From the NCBI GenBank assembly GCA_016866775.1, contig VGLJ01000013.1:18785-82784 (forward strand): a stretch of DNA of 64,000 nucleotides, in the 5' to 3' direction. The translations under genes were made by a program, and so were the position numbers. Source of the stretch: Candidatus Rokuibacteriota bacterium (GTDB lineage Bacteria; Methylomirabilota; Methylomirabilia; Rokubacteriales; CSP1-6). Numbering within the stretch: the stretch's first letter is position 1; the number at the start of each line of letters is the position of its first letter. The notes below the pieces were generated by a model. It had not been told where the DNA came from, searched no databases, and was given only the letters and a program-made list of their open reading frames with translations. This document shows, in pieces, positions 25,736 to 34,312 of this stretch.

Positions 25736-26671
25736 ATGCTCGCCGGCGCGAGCGTCGGCGATGCCCAGGAAGCGCCGGGGTCCGCGACGATCGGCGGCAC
25801 GTCCCGCGAATGGAAGAAATCCTCGCTGGCGGCATTTCGGGGTGGACTGCGCGAGCTGGGATGGGAGGAAGGCAAGAACCGCACGATCGAGGAACGGTTC
25901 GCCGACGGGGAATTCTCGCGACTGCCCGCGCTCGCCGACGAGGTGGTGCGCCGAAAAGTCGACGTCATCGTCGTGGCGACGTCGGCCGCCACAAGCACCG
26001 TGATGGCGGCGACGAAGACCATCCCGATCGTCATGCTGGATGTCGGCGACCCCATGTCGTCGAAGCTCGTGACGAACCTCGCGAAGCCCGGCGGCAACGT
26101 GACCGGCTTCACGAACCTCGCGCTCGGCCTCACGGAGAAGCGGCTCGCGCTCCTGAAGGAGACACTGCCTCGCGCGACGCGCATCGGGATGCTCTCGCAT
26201 GCCGACAGTCCGATCCGCGCGCCACAATGGCGGGATGCCGCGGAGGCCGCCCCGCGCCTGGGTGTGACGCTCCAGCCCATGGACATCCGCAATCGCGGCG
26301 ACCTGCCCCGGGCGTTTCAGGCGGCGGCGAACGCCAGGGCGGATGCGGTGGTGGCGATGGCGGATGCGCTCAACACGGTGCTGACCCGCGAGATCCTCGA
26401 GCTCGGCGCGAAGCATCGGCTCCCGGTGATGGTGGAAGACCGCGAGCGCGTCGAGGCCGGCGCCCTGCTGTCGTACGGCACGGATCCGCGCGATCTCTAT
26501 CGGCGCGCCGCCTCGTACGTCGACCGCATCCTCAAGGGCGCGAAGCCGGGCGATCTCCCGGTCGAGCAGCCGACGACCTTCGAGCTCGTGATCAACGTGA
26601 AGGCTGCGAAAGCGCTCGGGCTGACGATCCCGCCGGCGGTGTTGCTCCGGGCTGACGCCGTCATCGAGTGA
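25736..26671 (+). CDS. ABC_sub_bind-family substrate-binding protein
   Basis: A 311-aa protein of the PF04392 type: FRGGLRELGWEEGKNRTIEERFADG, VDVIVVATSAATSTVMAATKTIPIVML and GGNVTGFTNLA. ATG 25736 would cut the signal peptide: the same frame upstream reads hydrophobic residues (SVFIAVLTIAMLAGA) back to 25676 with no ATG, GTG or TTG. ATA 25700 would form an ATAG overlap with the Rieske stop. The true start is therefore uncertain and probably upstream. The ligand is unknown; such proteins are often orphan in soil bacteria. Confidence 0.8.
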   Translation: MLAGASVGDAQEAPGSATIGGTSREWKKSSLAAFRGGLRELGWEEGKNRTIEERFADGEFSRLPALADEVVRRKVDVIVVATSAATSTVMAATKTIPIVMLDVGDPMSSKLVTNLAKPGGNVTGFTNLALGLTEKRLALLKETLPRATRIGMLSHADSPIRAPQWRDAAEAAPRLGVTLQPMDIRNRGDLPRAFQAAANARADAVVAMADALNTVLTREILELGAKHRLPVMVEDRERVEAGALLSYGTDPRDLYRRAASYVDRILKGAKPGDLPVEQPTTFELVINVKAAKALGLTIPPAVLLRADAVIE

Positions 26672-26697
26672 CACCGCGAGCTGCGTCGCGCTATCCT
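26668..26697 (+). promoter_or_regulatory. Sigma-70-like promoter
   Basis: GTGACA, 18 bp, TATCCT, 24 bp before the LLM ATG, which has ACGGAGGCG. The -35 overlaps the preceding stop codon. Confidence 0.5.
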
Positions 26698-26720
26698 CCG
26701 TTCCACGGAGGCGCCACCCG

Positions 26721-27986
26721 ATGAAATTCACCTGGTTCAACCTGATGCCCTGGCCTTATTTGCCCGACGACTTCCGCGAGAAGCATCGGAGCGTGTGGGT
26801 CGACATTCCCAACACGCTGTACGACCCCAGGAAAGGGCACCACGTCTACCACACGTACCTCGATCAGCTCGAGTACGCGGAGACGCTCGGGTTCGACGGC
26901 ATCGGGTGCAACGAGCACCATCAGAACGGGTACGGGCTCATGCCCTCGCCGAACCTCATCGCGGCGACCCTGAGCCGGCGCACGTCGAGATCAGCGCTCT
27001 GCGTGATCGGCAACTCCATCGCCGGGTACAACCCGCCCATTCGCGTCGCCGAAGAGTTCGCGATGCTCGACGTCATCTCCGGGGGACGGCTCGTCGCCGG
27101 GTTTCCCGTCGGGACGCCGATGGACACCAACTTCTGCTACGGGCAGATCCCCGCGCTCACGCGCGACAAATATAAGGAAGCGCACGACATGATCATGAAG
27201 GCCTGGGCCGAAGACGAGCCCTTCGCCTTCGACGGGAAATACAACCAGCTCCGCCACGTCAATTGCTGGCCGAAGCCCATTCAGAAGCCGCATCCGCCCA
27301 TCTACATTCCGGGCGGCGGGTCCATCGAGACGTGGGACTTCTGCCTCGACTACGACTACAACTACTCCTACCTGTCCTTTTTCGGATACCTGCGCGGGAA
27401 GTCGCTGCTCGACGGGTACTGGGAGCGTGTCGCCAAGCGCGGCAAGGACGAGTCGCCCTATCGCGCCGCGTTCGCGCAGATCATCTGCGTGGCCGACACC
27501 GACGCCGAGGCCGAGACGCTCTACGCCGAGCACTGCCTCTACTTCTTCAACCGGTGCCTGCACGTCTTCCCGCCGTTCGCCGATCCGCCGGGCTATCGCA
27601 CGCAGGCCACCGTGAAGTACGGCGCGCTGTCGCAGCTCACGGCGAACCGGCAGAAGATCCTCGAGAACCTCACGTGGAAGCAGCTCGTCGACGAGCGCTT
27701 CGTCATCGCGGGCAGCCCCGAGACCGTGCGGCAGCAGCTCGAGGAGTGCATCAAGAACCTGCGCATCGGCCACCTCTTCTGCCTGATGCACAACGGCGAC
27801 ATGCCGGACTGGAAGACGCGCCACTCCACGAAGCTCTTCGCCGAGAAGGTCATGCCGCACCTGCGCGACCTGTGGCCCGAGTGGAAGCACGACGAGCGCT
27901 GGTGGATCCATCCGATGGACGAGCGCATCCGGCCCGAAGAGCGCCGGCCCGGCGCGGAGAAGTCGCGCGAGGGATGGCCCGCATGA
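26721..27986 (+). CDS. LLM-class flavin-dependent monooxygenase
   Basis: A 421-aa luciferase-fold protein, longer than the other LLM proteins here. MKFTWFNLMPWPYLPDDF at the start, LGFDGIGCNEHHQNGYGLMPSPN near residue 55, SGGRLVAGFPVGTP near 118, then HPPIYIPGGGSIETWDFC. It is likely an FMNH2-dependent monooxygenase. It overlaps the alpha/beta hydrolase gene by ATGA, and the pair resembles oxygenase-hydrolase catabolic operons in which the hydrolase opens the oxidised product. Confidence 0.88.
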   Translation: MKFTWFNLMPWPYLPDDFREKHRSVWVDIPNTLYDPRKGHHVYHTYLDQLEYAETLGFDGIGCNEHHQNGYGLMPSPNLIAATLSRRTSRSALCVIGNSIAGYNPPIRVAEEFAMLDVISGGRLVAGFPVGTPMDTNFCYGQIPALTRDKYKEAHDMIMKAWAEDEPFAFDGKYNQLRHVNCWPKPIQKPHPPIYIPGGGSIETWDFCLDYDYNYSYLSFFGYLRGKSLLDGYWERVAKRGKDESPYRAAFAQIICVADTDAEAETLYAEHCLYFFNRCLHVFPPFADPPGYRTQATVKYGALSQLTANRQKILENLTWKQLVDERFVIAGSPETVRQQLEECIKNLRIGHLFCLMHNGDMPDWKTRHSTKLFAEKVMPHLRDLWPEWKHDERWWIHPMDERIRPEERRPGAEKSREGWPA

Positions 27987-28765
27987 AGTGGCGGACGATC
28001 GACACGAAGAAGGGTACGCGCTGCCGCGTGCTCGAAGGCGGCAGCGGCGCGCCGCTGGTCTACTTCCACGGCGCCGGCGGCCTGCTCAAGGACAATCCGT
28101 TCCTCGACGCGCTCGCGCAGCGCCACTCGGTCTTCGCGCCCGAGTGGCCGGGCTACGGCGACTCCACCGGCGACGAGCTGCTCGAAGACATGCTCGACTT
28201 CGCGCTGCACGGCTGGGATCTCGTCGACGCGCTGGGCCTCAGCCGGCCGCACCTCGTCGGCCACTCGATGGGCGGGATGATTGCCGCGGAGATGGCCTGC
28301 CTCGCGCCGCGCGATCTCGGCAAGCTCGCACTCGCCGCGCCCGCCGGGCTCTGGATGGACGAGCATCCGATCCCCGACATCTTCGCGATGCTGCCGTTCC
28401 AGATCGCGGACGTGCTCTTCGCCGATCCGCAGCAAGGCCAGGCGTTGCTCACCGGCGGCGCCGACCTCTCGGAGATCGAGGCGCTGAAGGACTTCTACAT
28501 CGCCACGCAGCGCCGGCTCTCGATGGCCGGCAAGATCCTGTTCCCGATTCCGAACCGGCGCCTGTCGAAGCGTCTTTACCGTCTGAAGGCGGAGACACTG
28601 CTCGTGTGGGGCGCGCAGGACCGGCTCATCATCCCGGCGTACGCGACGCAGTGGCAGTCGCTGATCCCGACGGCGCGCGTGGAGATGATCGACGGCGCCG
28701 GCCACATGCTGCCGTACGAGCAGCCGGCCGCGTTCGTCGCCGCGGTCCAGAAGTTCCTCGCCTGA
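27983..28765 (+). CDS. Alpha/beta hydrolase
   Basis: A 260-aa hydrolase of the C-C hydrolase/esterase kind: oxyanion HGAGG near residue 30, nucleophile GHSMGG near 94, Asp in LLVWGAQDRLI and His in DGAGHMLPYE. It starts by ATGA overlap with the LLM gene (ATG 27974 is also possible). It is followed by a CTGA overlap with the NUDIX gene. Substrate unknown, plausibly the product of the LLM oxygenase. Confidence 0.87.
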   Translation: MKWRTIDTKKGTRCRVLEGGSGAPLVYFHGAGGLLKDNPFLDALAQRHSVFAPEWPGYGDSTGDELLEDMLDFALHGWDLVDALGLSRPHLVGHSMGGMIAAEMACLAPRDLGKLALAAPAGLWMDEHPIPDIFAMLPFQIADVLFADPQQGQALLTGGADLSEIEALKDFYIATQRRLSMAGKILFPIPNRRLSKRLYRLKAETLLVWGAQDRLIIPAYATQWQSLIPTARVEMIDGAGHMLPYEQPAAFVAAVQKFLA

Positions 28766-29277
28766 TCCACGACGACTGGCGCTTCTGTCCGCGCTGCGGT
28801 TCGCCGCTCGAGCCGCGGCTCTCCGGCACGTCGCGGCTCTCCTGCGCGCGCTGTGACTTCGTGTTCTTCGCCAACATGGGCGTGGGCGTCGCGGCGGTGA
28901 TCGACGACGGCGCCGGGCGCGTGCTCCTGGTGCAGCGCGCGCCGGGTCAGTTCGGCGCCGGGTTGTGGTGCATCCCGTGCGGCTACGTGGACTGGGGCGA
29001 GGATCTCCGAGCGGCGGCGGCGCGCGAGGCGCTCGAGGAAGCGGGCGTTGCCGTCGAGATCGGCGACGTGGCGCAGGTCACCGTGAACCGTCACGCCCCC
29101 GATCGGCCCACGGTCGGGATCTGGTTCCATGCACGCCTCGTGGACCCACGGGCCGAGCCTCGCGCCGGCGACGATGCCGTCGCGGTGGGCTGGTTCGATC
29201 CGTCGGCGCCGCCGCCGCTCGCGTTCCCGACCGACCAGCCGGTTCTCGCGGCTCTCGCCGCCCGTCGCCCGACTTAG
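28762..29277 (+). CDS. NUDIX hydrolase with N-terminal zinc ribbon
   Basis: About 171 aa. A zinc ribbon (FCPRCGSPLEP...LSCARCDF, residues 7-31) precedes the Nudix box GYVDWGEDLRAAAAREALEEAG. It hydrolyses nucleoside-diphosphate-X compounds, possibly NADH-like. There is no ATG, GTG or TTG between the previous frame and the ribbon; the first ATG (inside FFANMGVG) would delete the ribbon. CTG 28762 forms a CTGA overlap with the hydrolase stop and is my chosen start. Confidence 0.78.
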   Translation: MIHDDWRFCPRCGSPLEPRLSGTSRLSCARCDFVFFANMGVGVAAVIDDGAGRVLLVQRAPGQFGAGLWCIPCGYVDWGEDLRAAAAREALEEAGVAVEIGDVAQVTVNRHAPDRPTVGIWFHARLVDPRAEPRAGDDAVAVGWFDPSAPPPLAFPTDQPVLAALAARRPT

Positions 29278-29984
29278 CCGCCGAAGAGGTTGTCCAGCAG
29301 CCGGTAGCACTGCATCTTCATGAGCGGCGCGAGATCCTGCGCCTCGCGCGCGAGCTTCTCTTCTTCCAGATCGAAGTGCTCGTGGGTCCACTCGCGATTG
29401 ACCTCCGCGAGCCCGCGGACCATGGCCGGTGTGAGCTCGAGGTGGAAGAGAAGTCCGTACGCGTTTTGATAGACGAACGCCTGGTTGCGGCACAACGGAG
29501 ACGTCGCCAGCAGCGAGGCGCCGCGCGGCAGATCGAACGCGTCGCCATGCCACTGCAGGACACGCACGTCCCGCTCGAATCCCTTGAAGAGACGATCCGC
29601 CGAACCCGCCGCCGTCAGCTGCACCGTGTCGTAGCCGATCTCCTTCGCGGGCTTTCCGTCCTTCTCATTGGGGAAGACACGCGCACCGAGCGCGTGAGCG
29701 ATGAGCTGGCTGCCGAGGCAGATCCCCAGCATCGGCATCCTTCCCATCGCCGCCCTGATCAGCGTCAGCTCGTCGTTCTTCGAAGGGAAGTCTTCGTACA
29801 CGCCCATCGGGCCGCCCATGAGGACGAGCGCGGAGCATCGCAGGACATCCGGCACGGTGTAGCGCTCCCACAGCCTGACCACCTCGAAGGCGATGCCGTG
29901 GTCCTGCATGTAGTCGGCGATGTAGCCGTGCCCCTCGTACGGAACGTGCTGAAGCACGACCACCGGGTTGTGATCGCCGGCCAT
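29274..29984 (-). CDS. Class I glutamine amidotransferase domain protein
   Basis: A 236-aa GMP-synthase-like GATase. LVLMGGPMGVYED, the nucleophile in LGICLGSQLIAHALG (Cys ~90) and the downstream His in FHLEL and Glu form the expected triad. Stand-alone versions hydrolyse gamma-glutamyl bonds or act on unknown amines. No Shine-Dalgarno; TATTCT ends 6 nt before the ATG, so the mRNA may be leaderless. Convergent with the NUDIX gene (4-nt overlap). Confidence 0.82.
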   Translation of the reverse strand: MAGDHNPVVVLQHVPYEGHGYIADYMQDHGIAFEVVRLWERYTVPDVLRCSALVLMGGPMGVYEDFPSKNDELTLIRAAMGRMPMLGICLGSQLIAHALGARVFPNEKDGKPAKEIGYDTVQLTAAGSADRLFKGFERDVRVLQWHGDAFDLPRGASLLATSPLCRNQAFVYQNAYGLLFHLELTPAMVRGLAEVNREWTHEHFDLEEEKLAREAQDLAPLMKMQCYRLLDNLFGG

Positions 29985-29997
29985 GCGGACAGAATAC

Positions 29998-30024
29998 GGC
30001 GTGGCGGCCGACCGCCGCCACGCC
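29998..30024 (-). terminator. GC-rich hairpin
   Basis: A perfect 10-bp stem GGCGTGGCGG / CCGCCACGCC with a 7-nt loop, just after the small exported gene on minus. No T-tract. It also lies immediately upstream of the GATase -10 element. Confidence 0.5.
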
Positions 30025-30034
30025 CGCGATCGAT

Positions 30035-30286
30035 CTACTTCTTCATTTCCAGCTTGATGTTGCCGGCCTTCGCCGCTTCCTCGTACTTCTTCACCGACTC
30101 GGCGTGCTTGCCGGCCTTGTGCAGGTCGTTCGCCTGCGCGGCCATGTGACGTGCGCCGGACGCCTGCGCGTCGAAGCGGCTGCCGAGCTGCTTGTCGACC
30201 TGCGCCTGAAGCGCGGGGCACTGGCCTGCCAGCGCCGTGAGCGGAAGGGCGAGGACCAGGGCGATACCGAGCAGGGGCGTCTTCAT
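30035..30286 (-). CDS. Small exported helical protein
   Basis: An 83-aa product. MKTPLLGIALVLALPLTALA is a signal peptide; the mature part is a single helix-rich segment with one Cys (GQCPALQAQVDKQL) and a TPR-like helix (KAGKHAESVKKYEEAAKAGN). GAGGAGGATGCG precedes the ATG, and a TTGACT-N17-TAGAGT promoter lies upstream. Function unknown. Confidence 0.7.
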   Translation of the reverse strand: MKTPLLGIALVLALPLTALAGQCPALQAQVDKQLGSRFDAQASGARHMAAQANDLHKAGKHAESVKKYEEAAKAGNIKLEMKK

Positions 30287-30372
30287 CGCATCCTCCTCTG
30301 TCCGATCGAAAGGTCGGAGCGGTCGGAACACGGGCTCGAACGGCGCGATTGCCGATTGCCCCTAGGCGCGCG

Positions 30373-30401
30373 ACTCTAGGAGCGTCAGCCCTCGAAGTCA
30401 A
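30373..30401 (-). promoter_or_regulatory. Sigma-70 promoter
   Basis: On minus, TTGACT, 17 bp, TAGAGT, about 87 bp before the small exported gene. Confidence 0.55.
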
Positions 30402-30421
30402 CCGGGCCCAGGGAGGACGGG

Positions 30422-30460
30422 ATGTTCGACCTGAATCCCCCGCGCATCCCAAGGGTATGA
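30422..30460 (+). CDS. Possible 12-aa leader peptide of pirin gene
   Basis: ATG 30422 is preceded by AGGGAGGACGGG, a much better ribosome site than the pirin ATG has. It encodes MFDLNPPRIPRV and stops at TGA, which overlaps the pirin ATG (ATGA). The Pro-Pro and Pro-Arg content could slow ribosomes. This would couple pirin translation to the leader. The peptide is too short to confirm by sequence alone. Confidence 0.4.
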   Translation: MFDLNPPRIPRV

Positions 30461-31332
30461 AGACCACAACGTCACGGCCCGTCGCCCAGGTCATCCACCC
30501 CGAGCCCGTCATCGAGGGCGCCGGGGTCCATCTGCGCCGCAGCATCGGCACGCGGCAGCTCGACCACCTCGATCCGTTCCTGCTGCTCGACCACTTCGAG
30601 TCGGTCGAGCCGCGCGACTACGAGGCGGGGTTCCCGTATCACCCGCATCGCGGGATCGAGACCGTCACCGTGATCCGCCACGGTGAAGTGAAGCACGGCG
30701 ACTCGCTCGGGCATCGCGGCAGCATCGGCGCGGGCGACATCCAGTGGATGACGTCCGGCAGCGGCATCATGCACGAGGAGATGCCACAGGTCCGTCCGGA
30801 GGGCATCGCCGGTCTCCAGCTCTGGCTCAACCTGCCCGCGCGGGAGAAGATGACGCGGCCGAAGTATCGCGATCTCAACGCGGCACAGCTCACGGAAGTG
30901 GACACCGAGACGGGCGCCAGGCTGCGCGTGATCGCCGGCGAATCGCAGGGCGGCCGTCTCGTCGGGCCCGTGGAGGGCCTCGCCGTCGCGCCGAAGTTCA
31001 TCGACGTCACGCTGCCGCCCGGCGCCACGTTCGTCGAAGAGATCCCGCGCGGCCACACCGCGTTCGCGTACGTCGATCACGGCGAGGTCCGCTTCGGGCC
31101 CGCGCAGTCGGGTGTGCAGGCGCCGGCGCTGGTGATCTTCGGCGACGGTGACACTGTCGAAGCCTCCGCGCACGGCGCCGGTGGACGGTTCCTCTTGGCG
31201 GCCGCGCGCCCGCTGCACGAGCCGATCGCGCGCTACGGTCCGTTCGTCATGAACACGCGCGCGGAGATCGAGGAGACGCTGCGCGAGATTCGCTCGGGGC
31301 GCTTCATCCGCGAGGAGCCGCGCGATGCCTGA
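30457..31332 (+). CDS. Pirin family protein
   Basis: A 291-aa bicupin. FLLLDHFESVEP, FPYHPHRGIETVTVIRHGEVKHGDSLGHRGSIGAGDIQWMTSGSGIMHEE carries the metal His/Glu set (HPHRG, HGDS, MHEE). LQLWLNLPA marks the second half. Pirins bind iron and can be quercetinases or redox regulators. There is no Shine-Dalgarno of its own; it overlaps an upstream leader ORF. Followed 9 bp later by a carotenoid oxygenase. Confidence 0.9.
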   Translation: MKTTTSRPVAQVIHPEPVIEGAGVHLRRSIGTRQLDHLDPFLLLDHFESVEPRDYEAGFPYHPHRGIETVTVIRHGEVKHGDSLGHRGSIGAGDIQWMTSGSGIMHEEMPQVRPEGIAGLQLWLNLPAREKMTRPKYRDLNAAQLTEVDTETGARLRVIAGESQGGRLVGPVEGLAVAPKFIDVTLPPGATFVEEIPRGHTAFAYVDHGEVRFGPAQSGVQAPALVIFGDGDTVEASAHGAGGRFLLAAARPLHEPIARYGPFVMNTRAEIEETLREIRSGRFIREEPRDA

Positions 31333-31341
31333 GGAGAGCGC

Positions 31342-32673
31342 ATGAGCGTTCCCGACACGCTGCCGTTTCACCTGCGCGGCAACTTCGCGCCGGTCGCGAA
31401 GGAGGTCACCGCCTTCGATCTTCCGGTGCAGGGGGCGATCCCGCGCGCGCTGCGCGGCCGCTACGTTCGCAACGGCCCGAACCCGAAGAGCGGCACGTCG
31501 CCCCACTGGTTCCTCGGCGACGGGATGCTGCACGGCGTGGAGCTTCGCGACGGGCGCGCCGTCTGGTATCGCAACCGCTGGGTGCGGACGCGCACGTTCG
31601 TCGAGGACGCGCGCTGGCTGCGCGAGGACTACACGCCGGACGTCACCGTGGGGCTCGCCAACACCCACGTCATCGCGCACGCGGGCCGCATCGTGGCACT
31701 CGTCGAGACGTCCTTGCCCACCGAGGTGACGCCGGAGCTCGACACCGTCGGCTGCGTCGACTATGGCGGCCGCCTCACGACGGGCATGACGGCGCATCCG
31801 AAGATCTGCCCGCGGACCGGCGAGCTCCACTTCTTCGCCTACAGCTTCATGGCGCCGTGGCTCACGTATCACCGCGCGGACGCCGCCGGCCGCCTCGTCC
31901 AGACCGAGGCCATCGAGGTCCCGGGGCCCACGATGATCCACGACTTCGCGATCACCGATCGGCACGTCGTCTTCATGGACCTGCCCCTCGTCTTCGACCT
32001 CGAGATGGCGATGGCAGGGTCGATGCCGTACCGCTGGAGCGACGAGTACGGCGCCCGGCTGGGCGTGATGCCGCGCGGCGGGACGAACGCCGACGTGCGG
32101 TGGCTCGAGGTCGCGCCGTGCTACGTGTTCCACCCGCTGAACGCGTACGAGGACGAAGACGGCGCCATCGTCCTGGACGTCGTCCGCTATCCCGAGCTCG
32201 GGCGCACGGGATCGAATTCCGCCACGGCGGCCTTCATGCACCGCTGGCGCATCGACCTCACCGCCGGCCGCGTCGGCGAGCAGCCGCTCGACGACCGCGC
32301 GGTGGAGTTCCCCCGCTTCGACGACCGGCGGATGGGCACGCCGTATCGCTACGGATACGCCGTGTACACGGAACAGGGCGCCGACCGCGGCACCGGCACC
32401 TCCGTGATCAAGTACGACCTGCGGACCGGCGGCTCGGCGATGCACGATTTCGGCCCCGGACGCGTGCCGTCGGAGCCGGTGTTCGTGCCGGCGTCGGATG
32501 CTGCCGCCGAAGACGAGGGCTGGCTGATCAACTACGTCTACGATGCCGCGCGCGACGGCAGCGACCTCGTGATCCTCGACGCCCGCGACGTCACCGCGAA
32601 GCCCGTCGCCACGGTCGCGCTGCCGCAGCGCGTGCCGTTCGGCTTCCACGGAAGCTGGATTCCAGACGCCTGA
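31342..32673 (+). CDS. Carotenoid oxygenase (RPE65 family)
   Basis: A 443-aa seven-bladed propeller dioxygenase. The four iron His are in TAHPK, MIHDF, FHPLNAYE and GFHGSW; RGRYVRNGPNPKSG and FLGDGMLHGVEL are typical N-terminal signatures. It cleaves carotenoid, stilbene or lignin-derived double bonds with O2. GAGGAGAGC lies before the ATG. Probably co-transcribed with pirin. No carotenoid synthesis genes are in the window, so an aromatic (stilbene-like) substrate is possible. Confidence 0.9.
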   Translation: MSVPDTLPFHLRGNFAPVAKEVTAFDLPVQGAIPRALRGRYVRNGPNPKSGTSPHWFLGDGMLHGVELRDGRAVWYRNRWVRTRTFVEDARWLREDYTPDVTVGLANTHVIAHAGRIVALVETSLPTEVTPELDTVGCVDYGGRLTTGMTAHPKICPRTGELHFFAYSFMAPWLTYHRADAAGRLVQTEAIEVPGPTMIHDFAITDRHVVFMDLPLVFDLEMAMAGSMPYRWSDEYGARLGVMPRGGTNADVRWLEVAPCYVFHPLNAYEDEDGAIVLDVVRYPELGRTGSNSATAAFMHRWRIDLTAGRVGEQPLDDRAVEFPRFDDRRMGTPYRYGYAVYTEQGADRGTGTSVIKYDLRTGGSAMHDFGPGRVPSEPVFVPASDAAAEDEGWLINYVYDAARDGSDLVILDARDVTAKPVATVALPQRVPFGFHGSWIPDA

Positions 32674-32713
32674 CGCCTCCGGTAATATCGTCCGCAACCA
32701 CAGGGAGGCGGCC

Positions 32714-33157
32714 ATGAAGATCGCGTACGTGCAGGCGTCCTGGCACACCGACATCACCGATCACTGCAAAGCGGCCTTCATCGAGGAGATGGCCCGGCAC
32801 GGCCACGGCAAGAGCGCGATCGAGTTCTTCTCCACGCCCGGCAGTCTCGAGATCCCGCTCATGGCGCGCAAGCTCGCGAAGACCGGCCGGTACGCCGCGG
32901 TGTGCGCGAGCGGCCTCGTCGTGAACGGGGGCATTTACCGGCACGAGTTCGTCGCGCAGGCCGTGCTGCAGGGCATCGTCCAGACGTCCCTCGACACCGA
33001 AGTGCCCGTGCTCTCCGCGGTGCTGACGCCGCATCACTTTCACGAGCACGCCGTCCACGAGGCGTTCTTCAAGGAGCACATGCGGACGAAGGGGACGGAG
33101 CTGGCCGAGGCGTGCGTCGGGATCATCGAGAACCTGGCGGCGGTCCAGGCGGCCTGA
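32714..33157 (+). CDS. ribH: 6,7-dimethyl-8-ribityllumazine synthase
   Basis: A 147-aa lumazine synthase, making the riboflavin precursor from a pyrimidinedione and a butanone phosphate. The substrate loops are visible: ASWHTDI at the start, TPGSLEIPLMARKLA near residue 48 and NGGIYRHEFVAQAVLQG with the catalytic His near 82; LTPHHFHEH resembles decameric RibH2. TAATAT and GGGAGGCGG precede the ATG. It is isolated from other rib genes, so it may be a second, conditionally expressed copy serving the many flavoenzymes around it. Confidence 0.85.
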   Translation: MKIAYVQASWHTDITDHCKAAFIEEMARHGHGKSAIEFFSTPGSLEIPLMARKLAKTGRYAAVCASGLVVNGGIYRHEFVAQAVLQGIVQTSLDTEVPVLSAVLTPHHFHEHAVHEAFFKEHMRTKGTELAEACVGIIENLAAVQAA

Positions 33158-33215
33158 TCGTTTCGATCACCACGATTGATTGGCGTCCGCGCGGCCATGC
33201 GGTGACGATGCTCGC

Positions 33216-33749
33216 GTGGCCGCGGGCATCGAACGGCTCCTGAACCGCCTCGCGCGTGCGCCGAAGGACGTCGCCCGAACGATCGGTGACGCCCCGGCCG
33301 CCGCGCTCGCGCGGCGCCCGGAGCCGCAGAGCTGGTCGCCCACCGAGATCCTCTGTCACCTGCGCGACGTCGAGGAGCTCTTCCAGCTTCGCTTCCACAC
33401 GATCCTCGCCGTCGACGAGCCGCCGATTCTCGCGTTCGGCGCGGCGCCCGGAGATCTGAAGTCGTGGAGGATCGGCGGCGCCATCGGTCATCCGCTCGAC
33501 CCGGATCGATGGGCGGCCGAGCGTCAGTACATCCGGAACGACGCGCGAGAGGCGTTCGCCGCGTGGCGGCGGCGGCGCGGGGAAGTCCTGACCTTACTGT
33601 CCGCGCTGCCCCCGATCGACTGGCTGCGCGGCGGCGTTCATCCGACGCGCGGACGCCGCACGCTGGTCGAGTGGGTGACGAGCCTCGCGGGGCACGACGA
33701 CAACCACCTCGACCAGCTTCAGTCGGCGTGCGTGTCGATGACCTTCTGA
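33216..33749 (+). CDS. DinB-superfamily protein
   Basis: About 177 aa with the four-helix DinB/YfiT pattern. Metal-binding His are in EILCHLRDVEE (~residue 50) and AGHDDNHLDQL (~160), with SWSPTEILCHL typical. Members are thiol-dependent transferases or hydrolases. GTG 33216 has GACGAT 6 nt upstream and no Shine-Dalgarno. Its 3' end overlaps the convergent thioredoxin gene by 31 bp. Confidence 0.75.
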   Translation: MAAGIERLLNRLARAPKDVARTIGDAPAAALARRPEPQSWSPTEILCHLRDVEELFQLRFHTILAVDEPPILAFGAAPGDLKSWRIGGAIGHPLDPDRWAAERQYIRNDAREAFAAWRRRRGEVLTLLSALPPIDWLRGGVHPTRGRRTLVEWVTSLAGHDDNHLDQLQSACVSMTF

Positions 33750-34201
33750 AACGCGGCCTTCGGCATGGCGCCGATGACCCGATCGACGACCTCGCCGTCC
33801 TTCACGAAGAGGATCGTCGGGATCGAGCGGATGCCGTACCGCGCCGCGAGCGCGGAATTCTCGTCGATGTTCACCTTCATCAGGGGCACGCCGGTGGAAT
33901 CGGCGATCTCCTCGAGGATCGGCGCGACGATGCGGCACGGACCGCACCACGCCGCCCAGAAATCGACCATCACGAGGCCGTCGCTGGCCGCGATCGCCTC
34001 GTCGAATGTCTGCTCGTTCAGGGCCTGTGTCATCTCTGCCTCCGCCCTTGGGAGCACGACGCGCTCGGCGGGGATTCCGGCACCGTTCTGGCCGGGGAGG
34101 GCGGCCAGAAGGCCGAGGGTGAGGGCGCCGGAGAGCAGGCTCCGGCGGGACACTCCTTGCGTCGAGGGCGCCTGCGGCACGCGGGCCGGCGCGGGAGTCA
34201 T
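33719..34201 (-). CDS. Thioredoxin with Tat-type N-terminal extension
   Basis: A 160-aa product. Residues 1-56 include GVSRRSLLSGALTLGLLAALPG, a twin-arginine signal; the rest is a classical 104-aa thioredoxin with VDFWAAWCGPCRIVAP and the cis-Pro in RSIPTILF. An internal ATG at 34033, preceded by GGCGGAGGCAGAG, would give exactly a cytoplasmic thioredoxin, whereas ATG 34201 has no Shine-Dalgarno. Both exported and cytoplasmic forms could arise from one gene. Confidence 0.8.
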   Translation of the reverse strand: MTPAPARVPQAPSTQGVSRRSLLSGALTLGLLAALPGQNGAGIPAERVVLPRAEAEMTQALNEQTFDEAIAASDGLVMVDFWAAWCGPCRIVAPILEEIADSTGVPLMKVNIDENSALAARYGIRSIPTILFVKDGEVVDRVIGAMPKAAFQKVIDTHAD

Positions 34202-34312
34202 ACGACAGTCATCGGCGGGGGCCGCCGCCGACATGAGCCCGTTGTCGACAACCCCGGGCCGAGTCGCGTACTTTCTCCCCAACAGGTACGACGCGTCCCA
34301 GGAGGGGCACCG

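Noticed and set aside
34242-34251. Palindrome TTGTCGACAA as an operator
   Set aside because: Only 10 bp and a single copy; it overlaps a plausible -35, so nothing more can be claimed.
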